Source: Bradyrhizobium sp. NAS80.1 (GTDB lineage: Bacteria > Pseudomonadota > Alphaproteobacteria > Rhizobiales > Xanthobacteraceae). From it: 64,000 nt of DNA. Positions 9,103-18,759 of the stretch are shown here, piece after piece. The DNA is taken from assembly GCF_001908205.1 (NCBI RefSeq), contig NZ_LGHL01000106.1, positions 1-64,000 on the forward strand. The letters are read 5' to 3'. Every line of letters starts with the position of its first letter. Position 1 is the stretch's first letter. The position numbers and the translations under genes are program-made. The notes beneath the pieces were generated by a model. It saw only the letters and a list, made by a program, of their open reading frames with translations, was not told the origin of the DNA and ran no database searches.

Positions 9103-10005
9103 TTACGGCGTAACACTTTCCGCAGCGGCGATCTCGTGCCCCGCCATTAGTTCCAACGCTCGCACCATCGCCGAATGATCCCAGGCCTTGCCGCCATGCG
9201 CGGTGCAGGCCGAGAATAATTGCTGCGCCACCGCCGTGCTCGGCAGCGACAGTCCCAGCGAGCGAGCGCCTTCGAGCGCGAGGTTGAGGTCCTTCTGGTG
9301 CAGCTCGATCCGAAAGCCCGGCTCGAAATTGCGCTTCACCATGCGCTCGCCATGCACTTCGAGAATCCGCGACGAAGCGAATCCACCCACCAGGGCCTGC
9401 CGCACCAGCGCCGGATCAGCACCGGCTTTCGACGCAAACAGCAGCGCTTCGCTCACCGCTCCGATCGTCAGCGCGACGATGATCTGGTTGGCGACCTTCG
9501 TCGTCTGCCCGTCGCCATTGGCGCCGACGCGGGTCACGTTCTTGCCCATCTTGTCGAACACAGACTTCATTGTGTTGAAGGCGCGCTCCGGCCCGCCGAC
9601 CATGATGGTGAGGCTCGCCGCCTTGGCGCCGACTTCCCCGCCCGACACCGGCGCGTCGAGATAGTCCGCGCCGAGCGCCTCGACCTTCTTTGCGAACTCT
9701 TTCGTCGCCAGCGGCGAGATCGAGCTCATGTCGACGACAATCTTGCCTTTTGAGATGCCAGCGGCAACGCCGTCCTTGCCGAACAGCACGGCCTCGACGT
9801 GCGGCGTATCCGGCACCATGATGATGACGGCATCCGCCTCCTCCGCCACTTCCTTGCTCGACTTGCAGGCAACGCCGCCGGCCGCGATCAGCTCCGGCGC
9901 GACCGGGGCGACGTCATGCAGGAGAACGCGATGGCCCGCGGCCAGAAGATGGCCGGCCATCGGCCGTCCCATGGTGCCAAGTCCGATGAAGCCGATATCG
10001 ATCAT
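9103..10005 (-). CDS. glxR: 2-hydroxy-3-oxopropionate (tartronate semialdehyde) reductase
   Basis: The 300-residue protein belongs to the beta-hydroxyacid dehydrogenase family. It starts with the NAD(P) motif IGFIGLGTMGRPMAGHLLAA, has the substrate motif DAPVSGGEVGAKAASLTIMV, and the catalytic lysine in the GQTTKVANQI segment. It reduces tartronate semialdehyde to D-glycerate. It is the last gene of a minus-strand set gcl-hyi-glxR, with only 12 bases after hyi, so it is almost certainly part of glyoxylate assimilation. garR is the E. coli paralogue name. Confidence 0.93.
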   Translation of the reverse strand: MIDIGFIGLGTMGRPMAGHLLAAGHRVLLHDVAPVAPELIAAGGVACKSSKEVAEEADAVIIMVPDTPHVEAVLFGKDGVAAGISKGKIVVDMSSISPLATKEFAKKVEALGADYLDAPVSGGEVGAKAASLTIMVGGPERAFNTMKSVFDKMGKNVTRVGANGDGQTTKVANQIIVALTIGAVSEALLFASKAGADPALVRQALVGGFASSRILEVHGERMVKRNFEPGFRIELHQKDLNLALEGARSLGLSLPSTAVAQQLFSACTAHGGKAWDHSAMVRALELMAGHEIAAAESVTP

Positions 10006-10017
10006 GTCCAGATGTCC

Positions 10018-10803
10018 TCAGGTCTCGAAGGTCTGCGCTGCGTGCCAGGACAGGCCTTCCAGCGTCGTGGTGCGCGGCTTGTATTCGCATCCGATCCAGC
10101 CGCGATAGCCGATGGCATCGAGATGGCGGAACAGGAAGGGATAGTTGATCTCGCCAGTGCCGGGCTCGTGACGGCCAGGATTGTCGGCGAGCTGGATATG
10201 GGCGATGCGGTCGAGATATTCCTGCATGGTGCGGGCGAGATCGCCCTCCATGATCTGCATGTGATAGATGTCGTACTGGATGAACAAATTGCTCGAGCGC
10301 ACGTCGGATATGAGCTGCACCGCCTGTTCGGTGCCGTTGAGATAGAAGCCGGGGATGTCGAGCGTGTTGATCGGCTCGACCAGGAGCTTGATGTTCTCTC
10401 GCGCCAGGGTCGAGGCCGCGAAACGCAGGTTGCCCACAAGCGTCTCGTTGAGCTCGCGCGGATCGGCATCGACGGGTGCGATGCCGACGAGGCAGTTGAG
10501 CTGCTCGCAATCGAGCGCCTTGGCATAGTCGATGGCGCGGAACACGCCGTCGCGGAATTCGGCCGTGCGGTCGGGAAGGATCGCGATGCCGCGCTCGCCC
10601 GCCGCCCAGTTTCCGGCCGGTAGGTTGTGCAGCACCTGAGTCAGCCCGTGGGCTTCGAGCTGCTCGCGCAGCAGCGCCTTGTCGAAATCGTAGGGAAAGA
10701 GATATTCGACCCCGCTGAAGCCGGCCGCCTTCGCCGCGGCGAAGCGCTCGGGAAACGGCATCTCGTTGAAGAGCATGGTGAGGTTGGCAGCGAATTTCGG
10801 CAT
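10018..10803 (-). CDS. hyi: Hydroxypyruvate isomerase
   Basis: From ATG at 10803 (MPKFAANLTMLFNEMPFPER) the product is 261 residues, the usual length for Hyi. It is a TIM-barrel sugar isomerase-like enzyme. Metal and active-site stretches are visible at LLVEPINTLDIPGFYL, YDIYHMQIMEGD, HIQLADNPGRHEPGTGEI and GCEYKP. It interconverts hydroxypyruvate and tartronate semialdehyde. Thirteen bases separate it from gcl. The frame reaches upstream into gcl, but homology starts at MPKFAANL and AGGGAGGAC just upstream supports this start. Confidence 0.93.
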   Translation of the reverse strand: MPKFAANLTMLFNEMPFPERFAAAKAAGFSGVEYLFPYDFDKALLREQLEAHGLTQVLHNLPAGNWAAGERGIAILPDRTAEFRDGVFRAIDYAKALDCEQLNCLVGIAPVDADPRELNETLVGNLRFAASTLARENIKLLVEPINTLDIPGFYLNGTEQAVQLISDVRSSNLFIQYDIYHMQIMEGDLARTMQEYLDRIAHIQLADNPGRHEPGTGEINYPFLFRHLDAIGYRGWIGCEYKPRTTTLEGLSWHAAQTFET

Positions 10804-10816
10804 GATGCTGTCCTCC

Positions 10817-12607
10817 CTATTCCGCCGGCTGCAGCACGCCTGGGCGTGCGCTTCCGACATCGTCGAGCGGCAGGTCCAGCACCTCCTCGAACTCGACGAT
10901 GTTGTCGATCTCCGTACCCATCGCGATGTTGGTGACGCGCTCGAGGATGAACTCGACAACCACGGGCACGCGGTGCTTCGCCATCAATTCACGTGCCGTG
11001 GCGAACGCGGCCTGTGTGTCCTTGGGATCGGTAACGCGGATCGCCTTGCAGCCGAGGCCTTCGGCGACGGCGACATGATCGACGCCGTAGACGCCGATCT
11101 CCGGCGCGTTGACGTTCTCGAAGGAGAGCTGAACGTGATAATCCATGTCGAAGCCGCGCTGGGCCTGCCGGATCAGGCCGAGATAGGAATTGTTCACGAC
11201 CACGTGGATGTAGGGCAGATTGAACTGCGCCCCGACCGCGAGCTCCTCGATCAGGAACTGGAAGTCATAGTCGCCCGACAGCGCGACGATCTCTCGTTCC
11301 GGACACGCTGCGCGCACGCCGAGCGCCGCCGGCAGGGTCCAGCCGAGCGGCCCGGCCTGCCCGGCATTGATCCAGTTGCGCGGCTTGTAGACGCCAAGGA
11401 ATTGCGCACCGGCGATCTGCGACAGGCCGATCACCGTGACATAGGTGGTTTCGCGGCCGAACGCCTTGTTCATCTCCTCGTAGACGCGCTGCGGCTTGAT
11501 CGGGACGTTGTCAAAGTGGCTCTTGCGCAGCATCGTCCGCTTGCGGTCGCGGCAGGCCGCGGGCCACGCCTGGCGCTCGCGGAGCCTGCCTGACCGGCGC
11601 CACTCCCTGGCGACAGTGACGAAGAGCTCCAGCGCGGCCTTCGCGTCCGAGACAATGCCGAGATCGGGATTGAACACTCGCCCGATCTGGGTTGGCTCGA
11701 TGTCGACATGCACGAAGGTGCGGCCCTTGGTGTAGGTCTCCACCGAGCCCGTGTGGCGGTTGGCCCAGCGATTGCCGATGCCGAGCACGAAATCGGACTC
11801 GAGCAGCGTCGCATTGCCATAGCGATGGCTGGTCTGAAGACCGACCATGCCGGCCATCAGCACGTGATCGTCGGGGATCGCGCCCCAGCCCATCAGCGTC
11901 GGCACGACAGGCACGTTGGCGATCTCGGCGAATTCGACCAGCAGGTCCGAAGCGTCGGCATTGATGATGCCGCCGCCCGCGACGATTAGCGGGCGCTCGG
12001 CCGCGTTGAGCATCTCCAGCGCCTTTTCGACCTGCTTGCGGGTCGCGACCGGCTTGTAGACCGGCAGCGGCTCGTAGGTCTCGTCGTCGAACTCGATCTC
12101 GGCGAGCTGCACATCCAGCGGCATGTCGATCAACACAGGGCCCGGCCGGCCCGAGCGCATGACGTGGAACGCTTGACTGAACACCCGCGGCACCAGCGCC
12201 GGCTCGCGCACGGTCACCGCCCATTTGGTCACGGGCTTGGCGATCGACTCGATGTCGACGGCCTGGAAATCCTCCTTGTAGAGCCGCGCCCGCGGCGCCT
12301 GTCCGGTGATGCAGAGGATCGGAATGGAATCGGCGATCGCCGAATAGAGGCCGGTGATCATGTCGGTGCCGGCCGGCCCCGACGTGCCGATGCAGACGCC
12401 GATATTGCCGGCTTTCGCCCGCGTATGGCCTTCGGCCATGTGCGAGGCGCCCTCGACGTGCCGCGCGAGGATGTGGCGGATCGAGCCGCGCTTCTTCAGC
12501 GCCGAGTAAAGCGGATTGATCGCTGCTCCGGGTACGCCGAAGGCGGTGGAGATACCTTCCTTCTCCAGGATTCGCACAGCTGCATCGACGGCTCGCATCT
12601 TCGCCAT
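10817..12607 (-). CDS. gcl: Glyoxylate carboligase (tartronate-semialdehyde synthase)
   Basis: The 596-residue protein matches E. coli Gcl closely from MAKMRAVDAA onward. Position 51 is Val (ILARHVEGASHMAEG) where almost all other TPP enzymes have the catalytic Glu; this is diagnostic of Gcl. The TPP motif is GDYDFQFLIEELAVGAQFN, then NNSYLGLIR. It condenses two glyoxylate molecules to tartronate semialdehyde and CO2, using TPP, Mg and FAD. It heads the operon with hyi and glxR. Glyoxylate could come from glycolate, purine/ureide breakdown or oxalyl-CoA reduction, all plausible given its neighbours. Confidence 0.97.
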   Translation of the reverse strand: MAKMRAVDAAVRILEKEGISTAFGVPGAAINPLYSALKKRGSIRHILARHVEGASHMAEGHTRAKAGNIGVCIGTSGPAGTDMITGLYSAIADSIPILCITGQAPRARLYKEDFQAVDIESIAKPVTKWAVTVREPALVPRVFSQAFHVMRSGRPGPVLIDMPLDVQLAEIEFDDETYEPLPVYKPVATRKQVEKALEMLNAAERPLIVAGGGIINADASDLLVEFAEIANVPVVPTLMGWGAIPDDHVLMAGMVGLQTSHRYGNATLLESDFVLGIGNRWANRHTGSVETYTKGRTFVHVDIEPTQIGRVFNPDLGIVSDAKAALELFVTVAREWRRSGRLRERQAWPAACRDRKRTMLRKSHFDNVPIKPQRVYEEMNKAFGRETTYVTVIGLSQIAGAQFLGVYKPRNWINAGQAGPLGWTLPAALGVRAACPEREIVALSGDYDFQFLIEELAVGAQFNLPYIHVVVNNSYLGLIRQAQRGFDMDYHVQLSFENVNAPEIGVYGVDHVAVAEGLGCKAIRVTDPKDTQAAFATARELMAKHRVPVVVEFILERVTNIAMGTEIDNIVEFEEVLDLPLDDVGSARPGVLQPAE

Positions 12608-12758
12608 ATCAGACCTCGCTTAGTTGCGTCAGCGAGCGAGATCATCGGGCGACCGAGATGCGATCTCAACGAGATCGATTTTATTTTCCACGATGCGGCA
12701 GCCGCGAAAAAATCGCGGCGGTCTCAATCGGTTAGATCGAGAGATGTGTGAAAGCGGA

Positions 12759-14561
12759 TCACTCGAACAGCGGCGCCAGCTCCATCTGCGGCACCAGCAC
12801 GAGGCCCTTGTCGGTGATACGAATTTCCGGAATGACTGATAGCGGAATCAAATTGAAGCCCATGTAGGGGATGGTGCAGCCGGCGTCCGCCCATTCCTTC
12901 TTCAGCGCCTTGACCTCTTCGGCCACCTCGGTGACGCGTTTGTCGGAAAGCAGGCCTGCAATTGGCAGCGGGACCAGCGCCCTCACCTCCCCCTCGGCGA
13001 CGACGCAGACACCGCCCTGCTGCGCCTTGATCGCAGCGATTGCCACCTGCATATCGGCCTCGTTGGTTCCTGCAACGATGATGTTGTGGCTGTCGTGCCC
13101 GACGCTCGAGGCGACCGCGCCGCGCTTCAGGCCGAAATCTTTCAGCAGGCCATGGGCGACGTTGCCCGCCGACTTGCCGTGGCGCTCGACCACCGCGACA
13201 AAGCACAGGCCGTAGCGCTCGAACAACGATGGCCAATCATTTGCGGGTTCGATCGCGACCTTCTCATGGATCAGCGTGATACCCGGCAGCGCGGTCTTGA
13301 TCGCGTTGACGGTGCAGGCTTTCGCCGGCAGCTCGGGCGTCAGGCTCACCTTCTCCGGCAGCTTCACGGTGGCGTAGGCCGCCTTTGGATATTGATAACG
13401 CTGCGCCAGCGCCTGATCGAGCCGCGGCGTGATCCTGCCGTGCTCGACCACGAGCTCGCCGCCATACCAGGTGCATTGCGGCTTGAGCTGATCGTCCATC
13501 AGCACGAGATCGGCGCGGCGACCGCCGCCGAGCCCGCCGATATCGCCCTCCATGCCGAAGCGTGTTGCGCCATGAAGCGAGCCCATCGACCACGCCTGCT
13601 CCGGCGAAACCCCCGCCTTCACCGCCTCGCGCACCACCCAGTCGAGGCCGAACAGCAGGAGATCGTCGGCGTCGCGGTCGTCGGTGCACACAGCCGTGCG
13701 CTTGTGCGAGGCACCGAGCTCGGTGATGGTGCGGATCGCCTGCGGCAGTGAATGCCAAGGCGTCGTGGGGGGACCGCCGCGCAGGAAAACCCAGACGCCG
13801 GCATCGAGCAGGTCGTCGGCGATGTCGCGGTCGATCGCCTCATGCGTATCGGTGACGCCGCTCGCCGCATAGGCCGCGACGAATTCGCGGCCGTAGACAT
13901 GGCCGGACACCGGCCGCCCGCGCTTCAAGGCGGCGGCGAGGATCGCGTGGCTGCGCTCGTCGCCCATCGTCACCGGCACAAAATCCATCTTCTCGCCGAG
14001 TGCCACGGCTTCGGGCCAACGGTCGAACAGGTCGGCGATCTTGTCCGGCGTGAGGTCGCCGCCCGCGGTCTCGAGTTCGGCCGAGGTCGCAGGGACAGTC
14101 GACGGCACCGTCAGGAAGATGGAGAGCGGCGCCTCACGTGCGTCCTCCAGCATCGCCTCGACGCCGGCGACGTCCATGACGTTGCCGATCTCGTGGCTGT
14201 CGCAGAAGATCGTCGTGGTGCCGTTGAGCAGCGCGGCCTCGGCATAGGCGCAGGCGGTCACCATCGAGGATTCGATATGGATGTGCGGATCGACCAGCCC
14301 CGGCGCGATGATGCCGCCGGCCGCGTCGTAAAGCGGCACATCGCTCCAGACCTTCTTCGCCGTCCCGGCCGGCCTCACCGCCGCGATGCGGCCGCCGGTG
14401 ATCCAGACCTCGCGGTTCGCGCGGATGCGCTCCGAATAGGTCGAGAGCACCCGTGCCCCCGTGACGACGAGATCCGGCGCGACTCGCCCGGAGGCGACGT
14501 CGGCAAGGCGCCGCGTCATACTGTGCAGCGGCGCGACGGCAAAGCGGGTGAGTTTGGTCAT
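12759..14561 (-). CDS. ade: Adenine deaminase (AdeC family)
   Basis: From ATG at 14561 (MTKLTRFAVAPLHSM) the protein is 600 residues. It shows the amidohydrolase metal site GLVDPHIHIESSM, then FCDSHEIGNV, and the family-specific C-terminal domain with VASSVGHDSHNIIVAGTNEA and the C-terminal IRITDKGLVLVPQ. It deaminates adenine to hypoxanthine and ammonia. It sits between the gcl operon and a tripartite transporter on the same strand, 151 bases upstream of gcl, so it may have its own promoter. Purine breakdown can end in glyoxylate, which would link it to gcl; this link is inferred. Confidence 0.93.
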   Translation of the reverse strand: MTKLTRFAVAPLHSMTRRLADVASGRVAPDLVVTGARVLSTYSERIRANREVWITGGRIAAVRPAGTAKKVWSDVPLYDAAGGIIAPGLVDPHIHIESSMVTACAYAEAALLNGTTTIFCDSHEIGNVMDVAGVEAMLEDAREAPLSIFLTVPSTVPATSAELETAGGDLTPDKIADLFDRWPEAVALGEKMDFVPVTMGDERSHAILAAALKRGRPVSGHVYGREFVAAYAASGVTDTHEAIDRDIADDLLDAGVWVFLRGGPPTTPWHSLPQAIRTITELGASHKRTAVCTDDRDADDLLLFGLDWVVREAVKAGVSPEQAWSMGSLHGATRFGMEGDIGGLGGGRRADLVLMDDQLKPQCTWYGGELVVEHGRITPRLDQALAQRYQYPKAAYATVKLPEKVSLTPELPAKACTVNAIKTALPGITLIHEKVAIEPANDWPSLFERYGLCFVAVVERHGKSAGNVAHGLLKDFGLKRGAVASSVGHDSHNIIVAGTNEADMQVAIAAIKAQQGGVCVVAEGEVRALVPLPIAGLLSDKRVTEVAEEVKALKKEWADAGCTIPYMGFNLIPLSVIPEIRITDKGLVLVPQMELAPLFE

Positions 14562-14681
14562 CGGGCTCTCGCGAAGATTGGACAGCCTAACGATGGTTGC
14601 CTCCGACGGCGGCGGGGGCAACTCAAATAAAACGGCACCGCTGCTTACGCATTGAGCAAACGCGCCAGATCAAGGGTTCCG

Positions 14682-16181
14682 CTAATCCTCATTCGCCTTG
14701 AACCGCCCGAGCCCCTTCAACACGAAGGGTGCCAGCAGCGCGATCAGCGCCACTCCAAGCAGCGTGGCCGAGATCGGGCTCTGGACCAGCGTCATGGGAT
14801 CACCGAGGCTGATCGCGAGCGCGCGACGCAACTGGCTCTCGGCGATCGGACCGAGGATCAGGCCGACGACGACGGGCGCGATCGGAAAATCGAACCGCCG
14901 CATCAGGAAACCGAGTACGCCAAAACCAGCCAGCATCGATAATTCGACCACCGATGGTTTTGCGGCGATGGTGCCCATGGTCGCGAAGACGAGGATGCCG
15001 GCATAGAGCCACGGCTGCGGGATCGCGAGCAGCCGCACCCACAGGCCAACCAGCGGGAGGTTGAGCACGAGCAGCATACAATTGGCGATGAACAGGCTCG
15101 CGATCAGGCCCCACACGAGGTCGGGCCGCTCGGCGAACAGCAGCGGCCCCGGGTTGAGGCCGTATTGCTGGAAGCCCGCCAGCATCATCGCCGCCGTCGC
15201 CGAGGTCGGCAGCCCGAGCGTCAGGAGCGGCACCAGCGTGCCGGCGGCGGACGCGTTGTTGGCGGCTTCCGGTCCCGCGACGCCTTCGATCGCGCCCTTG
15301 CCGAACTCTTCCGGATGTTTGGTGAGCCGCTTCTCGGTCGAATAGGACAGGAAGGTCGGGATCTCTGCACCGCCTGCGGGCAGCGCGCCGATCGGGAAGC
15401 CGAACATGGTGCCGCGCAACCACGGCCGCCACGATCGCTTCCAGTCTTCCTTGGTCATCCACAGCGAGCCGCGTACCGGCTCGAGCTTCTCCTCGGTGTG
15501 GTGGCGGCGCGATGCGACATAGAGCGCCTCGCCCACCGCGAACAGGCCGACCGCAAGCGTCGTCACCTCGACGCCGTCGAGCAGCTCGGGGACGGCGAAC
15601 GCAAGCCGCGCCTGTCCGGTCAGCTTGTCGATGCCGACCAGGCCCAGCGTCAGGCCAATGAACAGGCTGGTCAGGCCGCGGATCGGGGAATCCCCGAAGG
15701 TCGCCGACACCGTGACGAAGGCGACACACATCAGCGCAAAATAATCTTCTGGGCCAAAGCGTACGGCGAAATCGACCAGCCACGGCGCAAGAAAGGCGAG
15801 CCCGATCGTCGCGATGGTGCCGGCGACGAAGGAGCCGATCGCGGATGTCGCAAGCGCCGGCCCGCCGCGGCCAGCCTTGGCCATCTTATTGCCTTCGAGC
15901 GCCGTCGCCATCGACGCGCTCTCGCCGGGCGTGTTGATCAGGATCGCCGTGGTCGATCCGCCATACATGCCGCCATAATAGATGCCGGCAAACATGATCA
16001 GCGAGCCGCCGGGGTCGAGCTTGTACGTCACCGGCAACAGCAGCGCGACCGTCAGCGCCGGGCCGATGCCGGGCAGCACGCCAACGGCTGTGCCGAGGAA
16101 CACGCCGATCAGCGCATAAAGCAGGTTCATCGGCTGGACGGCGACCGCCATGCCGTGGGCCAGCGCGGCAAAGGTGTCCAT
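14682..16181 (-). CDS. tctA: Tripartite tricarboxylate transporter, large membrane subunit TctA
   Basis: The 499-residue membrane protein has the TctA signature glycines in an N-terminal repeat: GTAVGVLPGIGPALTVALLL, then FAGIYYGGMYGGSTTAILIN. About ten to twelve helices follow, with the second repeat around PIGALPAGGAEIPTFLSY and LTLGLPTSATAAMMLAG. It forms the channel of a secondary uptake system with TctB and the periplasmic TctC. The ATG at 16181 overlaps the tctB stop (TGATG). Substrates of this family include citrate and other carboxylates; the one here is unknown. Confidence 0.93.
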   Translation of the reverse strand: MDTFAALAHGMAVAVQPMNLLYALIGVFLGTAVGVLPGIGPALTVALLLPVTYKLDPGGSLIMFAGIYYGGMYGGSTTAILINTPGESASMATALEGNKMAKAGRGGPALATSAIGSFVAGTIATIGLAFLAPWLVDFAVRFGPEDYFALMCVAFVTVSATFGDSPIRGLTSLFIGLTLGLVGIDKLTGQARLAFAVPELLDGVEVTTLAVGLFAVGEALYVASRRHHTEEKLEPVRGSLWMTKEDWKRSWRPWLRGTMFGFPIGALPAGGAEIPTFLSYSTEKRLTKHPEEFGKGAIEGVAGPEAANNASAAGTLVPLLTLGLPTSATAAMMLAGFQQYGLNPGPLLFAERPDLVWGLIASLFIANCMLLVLNLPLVGLWVRLLAIPQPWLYAGILVFATMGTIAAKPSVVELSMLAGFGVLGFLMRRFDFPIAPVVVGLILGPIAESQLRRALAISLGDPMTLVQSPISATLLGVALIALLAPFVLKGLGRFKANED

Positions 16182-16666
16182 CACAGCAGTCGCTCCAGGG
16201 GGCCGGTCGGAAGGCTCAGCGTCAACAGGCGGTCGAACGCGAGATAAATGAGGGTCGACATCACGATGGCAATGACGCTGTCGACCAGGATGGCGCGACG
16301 CCCAAATGCCGCGGACGTCGTGACGAACAGGGCCGAGGTCGCCAGGATGAAGCCGCCGCCGAAGCCGATGATGGCGATCAGCAGCGCGAGGCCAACGAGG
16401 ATCAGAACCACCGGCACGGGATCGGCGCTCTCGCGCGCCGGCAGGCTACCGCGCAGCGCATCGACGAAATTACCGATCGCGAGCAGCGCCAGCCCGCTGG
16501 CGACCACGACCGGCATCGCCTCCGGCCCCATCCCGTACATCGCGGTGGATTGCAGGCCGCGCGCGTCCCAGACCAGCACCGCGGCGGTGGCCGCCAGCAA
16601 TGCAGCGATGACGATGCCGGCGCGATCGACGCGCCGCGGCGGCTGGACGGGATCGCCTGAGGTCAT
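16181..16666 (-). CDS. tctB: Tripartite tricarboxylate transporter, small membrane subunit TctB
   Basis: The 161-residue protein has four predicted helices, among them IVIAALLAATAAVLVWDA, PVVVASGLALLAIGNFVDAL and VVLILVGLALLIAIIGFGGG. This is the usual size and pattern for TctB, the poorly conserved small subunit. Its ATG overlaps the tctC stop (ATGA), and its stop overlaps the tctA start, so the three are translationally coupled. Identification relies partly on this position between TctC and TctA. Confidence 0.88.
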   Translation of the reverse strand: MTSGDPVQPPRRVDRAGIVIAALLAATAAVLVWDARGLQSTAMYGMGPEAMPVVVASGLALLAIGNFVDALRGSLPARESADPVPVVLILVGLALLIAIIGFGGGFILATSALFVTTSAAFGRRAILVDSVIAIVMSTLIYLAFDRLLTLSLPTGPLERLL

Positions 16667-17631
16667 GACTTGACCAGGCCGACCGACCTCAGCACGTCAG
16701 TGACGCGCACCGTTTCCTTCTTCAGAAAGTCGGCGAAAGCATCGCCGCCGAGATAGGCATCCTCCCAGCCCTTCTGCTTGAGGATCTCCTTCCAGGCATC
16801 CGACTTCACCATCTTCTCGACCGCATCGCTGAGCGTCTTGCGCTGCTCCGGCGTGATGCCGGGAGGCGCGACCACCGAACGCCAGTTGGCGATCACAAGG
16901 TCGATGCCTTGCTCCCTAAAGGTCGGAATGTCGCTACCTGCGGTGCGCTTCTCCGAAGTCACGCCGATCGCGCGCAGCTTGCCGGACTTGATCTGCCCTT
17001 CATATTCGCTCAGCCCCGAAATGCCCGCGGTGACCTTGCCGCCGAGGATCGCCGCCAATGACTCGCCGCCGCCGGAGAACGGGATGTAGTTGATCTTCTT
17101 CGCGTCGGCGCCAACAGCGCCCGCGAATAACGCCGCCATCACGTGGTCGACGCCGCCGGCCGAGCCGCCGGCGAAGGTCACCTTGGCGATATCGGCCTTC
17201 ACCGCGGCGGCCAGATCCTGTGCAGTTTTGATCGGCGAATTCGCCGGCACCACGATCACCTGAATTTCCTCGGTGAGGCGCGCGATCGGCGTCACCTGCT
17301 CGAGCGTCACCGGCGACTTGTTCATGGCGAGTGCGCCCACCATGACGAAGCCGTTGACCATCATCTGGTTGCCATCGCCCTTCGCGCCGTTGACGAACTG
17401 CGCGATGCCGACGCTGCCGCCTGCGCCGGGAACGTTGGTGACCTGCACGCTGCGCGCTACGCCGGAAGCGACCAGCGCCTGCTGCATCGAGCGCGCGGTC
17501 TGGTCCCAGCCACCGCCCGGTGCCGCCGGCGCCATCAGCTTGAGCTCGAGCTGCTGGGCAAAGGTCGGTGTGCCCATAGCAAGGGTCAGCGCGACGGCTG
17601 CGCCGACAAGGCGCGCGGGAAATTGAAACAT
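16663..17631 (-). CDS. tctC: Tripartite tricarboxylate transporter, periplasmic binding protein TctC
   Basis: The start at 17631 (MFQFPARLVGAAVALTL) is chosen because GGAGA lies ten bases upstream and a signal peptide ending in TFAQQ follows at once. The mature protein has the Bug/TctC motifs APAAPGGGWDQTARSMQQAL, VPGAGGSVGIAQFV and TFAGGSAGGVDHVMAALF. It captures a carboxylate in the periplasm and hands it to TctAB. The IclR gene lies just upstream on the same strand and may regulate this set. The ligand is not evident. Confidence 0.92.
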   Translation of the reverse strand: MFQFPARLVGAAVALTLAMGTPTFAQQLELKLMAPAAPGGGWDQTARSMQQALVASGVARSVQVTNVPGAGGSVGIAQFVNGAKGDGNQMMVNGFVMVGALAMNKSPVTLEQVTPIARLTEEIQVIVVPANSPIKTAQDLAAAVKADIAKVTFAGGSAGGVDHVMAALFAGAVGADAKKINYIPFSGGGESLAAILGGKVTAGISGLSEYEGQIKSGKLRAIGVTSEKRTAGSDIPTFREQGIDLVIANWRSVVAPPGITPEQRKTLSDAVEKMVKSDAWKEILKQKGWEDAYLGGDAFADFLKKETVRVTDVLRSVGLVKS

Positions 17632-17754
17632 GGGGGGCATTCTCCAGGCTCGTGCGGACGTTCTGATCAGTGTCCGCATTGTGTCGTTTGGTCGCATATC
17701 AGCCAAAACGGCCGATGCTGTCCAGCGACAGGGACCGGTTCCTTGTTAGTCAGG

Positions 17755-18591
17755 CTACGGCATCGCCCCGCCGAGCGCGACCGTCAGCTCACTAGCGACA
17801 TCGCGCACAATTTGCCCGATTTCCGGCAATCTATCGTCGGTCAGGCGGCTGGTCATGCCCGAGACAGAGATCGCCGCGAGCGGCTCGGCGCAGTCGTTGT
17901 AGACCACTGCGGCAATACAGCGCAGGCCCATGCAGGCCTCTTCATCGTCGAGGGCGTAGCCCTGCTTGCGGATTTTTTCTAGCTCCTTGAACAGGTCGCT
18001 CGGCCGGACGAGCGACTTCTCTGTCAGGCGGGGCATGCCGTGATGGCGGATGACGGCGCCGACGTCCTCGTCCGAATAAGTCGCGAGCACCGCCTTGCCG
18101 ACGCCTGAAGTCACCATCGCGACACGGCCGCCGACCTTGGTCAGCGAGCGCATGATCTCGCGGCTCTCCAGGCGGGTCAGAACGATGATGAACTCGTCGT
18201 CGACGACGGCGAGATTAGCGGTTTCGCGAGTGAGATCACGCAGCTTGCGCAAGTAAGGAATCGCCTGCGCACTGAAATTGCGCCGCCGCGCAAAGCTCGC
18301 GCCGACCGTGAAGCTGCGCACGCCGACATGCCATTTGGACTCCGCGCGGTCGAACTGCACGAAGCGCCGGCTTTCCAGCGTTGCCAGCAGGCGGTGCACC
18401 GTGGAGGCCGACAGGCCGGTGCGGACGGCAAGATCGCTGAGGCGATAGCCTTCGTCGTCCTCAGCCAGTGTCTCGATGATGGAAAGGGCGCGGTCAACGG
18501 ACTGCACGCCGCCGTCGCGGTCCGCCTCCGATGGCGATCGAGGCTCGAGCGATTTGCGCCGGATCACGTTCTTGCTCATCGCGACCTGCAT
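17755..18591 (-). CDS. IclR-family transcriptional regulator
   Basis: The 278-residue protein has an N-terminal winged helix (VQSVDRALSIIETLAEDDEG then LSASTVHRLLATLESRRFV) and a C-terminal IclR effector domain (VTSGVGKAVLATYSDEDVG, CMGLRCIAAVVYND). IclR proteins sense small carboxylates; E. coli AllR, of this family, binds glyoxylate and controls gcl. Its place upstream of tctCBA-ade-gcl-hyi-glxR on the same strand makes a role in glyoxylate or carboxylate control plausible. The start may be ATG 18591 or 18579; neither has a strong ribosome site. Confidence 0.9.
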   Translation of the reverse strand: MQVAMSKNVIRRKSLEPRSPSEADRDGGVQSVDRALSIIETLAEDDEGYRLSDLAVRTGLSASTVHRLLATLESRRFVQFDRAESKWHVGVRSFTVGASFARRRNFSAQAIPYLRKLRDLTRETANLAVVDDEFIIVLTRLESREIMRSLTKVGGRVAMVTSGVGKAVLATYSDEDVGAVIRHHGMPRLTEKSLVRPSDLFKELEKIRKQGYALDDEEACMGLRCIAAVVYNDCAEPLAAISVSGMTSRLTDDRLPEIGQIVRDVASELTVALGGAMP

Positions 18592-18602
18592 TCGTTCTTA
18601 TT

Positions 18603-18743
18603 TCCCTCTCCCCGCTTGCGGGGAGAGGGTTAGGGTGAGGGGGAGCCTCCGCAAGGACAGTGGCAGTTAGACTCGCGGAAGCTCCCCCTCACCCGAATTC
18701 GATCTGCGATCGAATTCGGCCTCTCCCCGCAAGCGGGGAGAGG
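18603..18743. repeat. Rhizobial intergenic palindromic repeat
   Basis: The gap between the acyl-CoA ligase and IclR genes is filled by nested inverted repeats. The outer arms contain TCTCCCCGCTTGCGGGGAGA and, near the other end, CTCTCCCCGCAAGCGGGGAG. Inside is a perfect GAATTCGATC-TGC-GATCGAATTC palindrome. This type of composite repeat is scattered through Bradyrhizobium genomes. It may fold in RNA and shield the end of the upstream transcript, but no function is shown. Confidence 0.8.
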
Positions 18744-18759
18744 CGAACACAAGCTCAGC

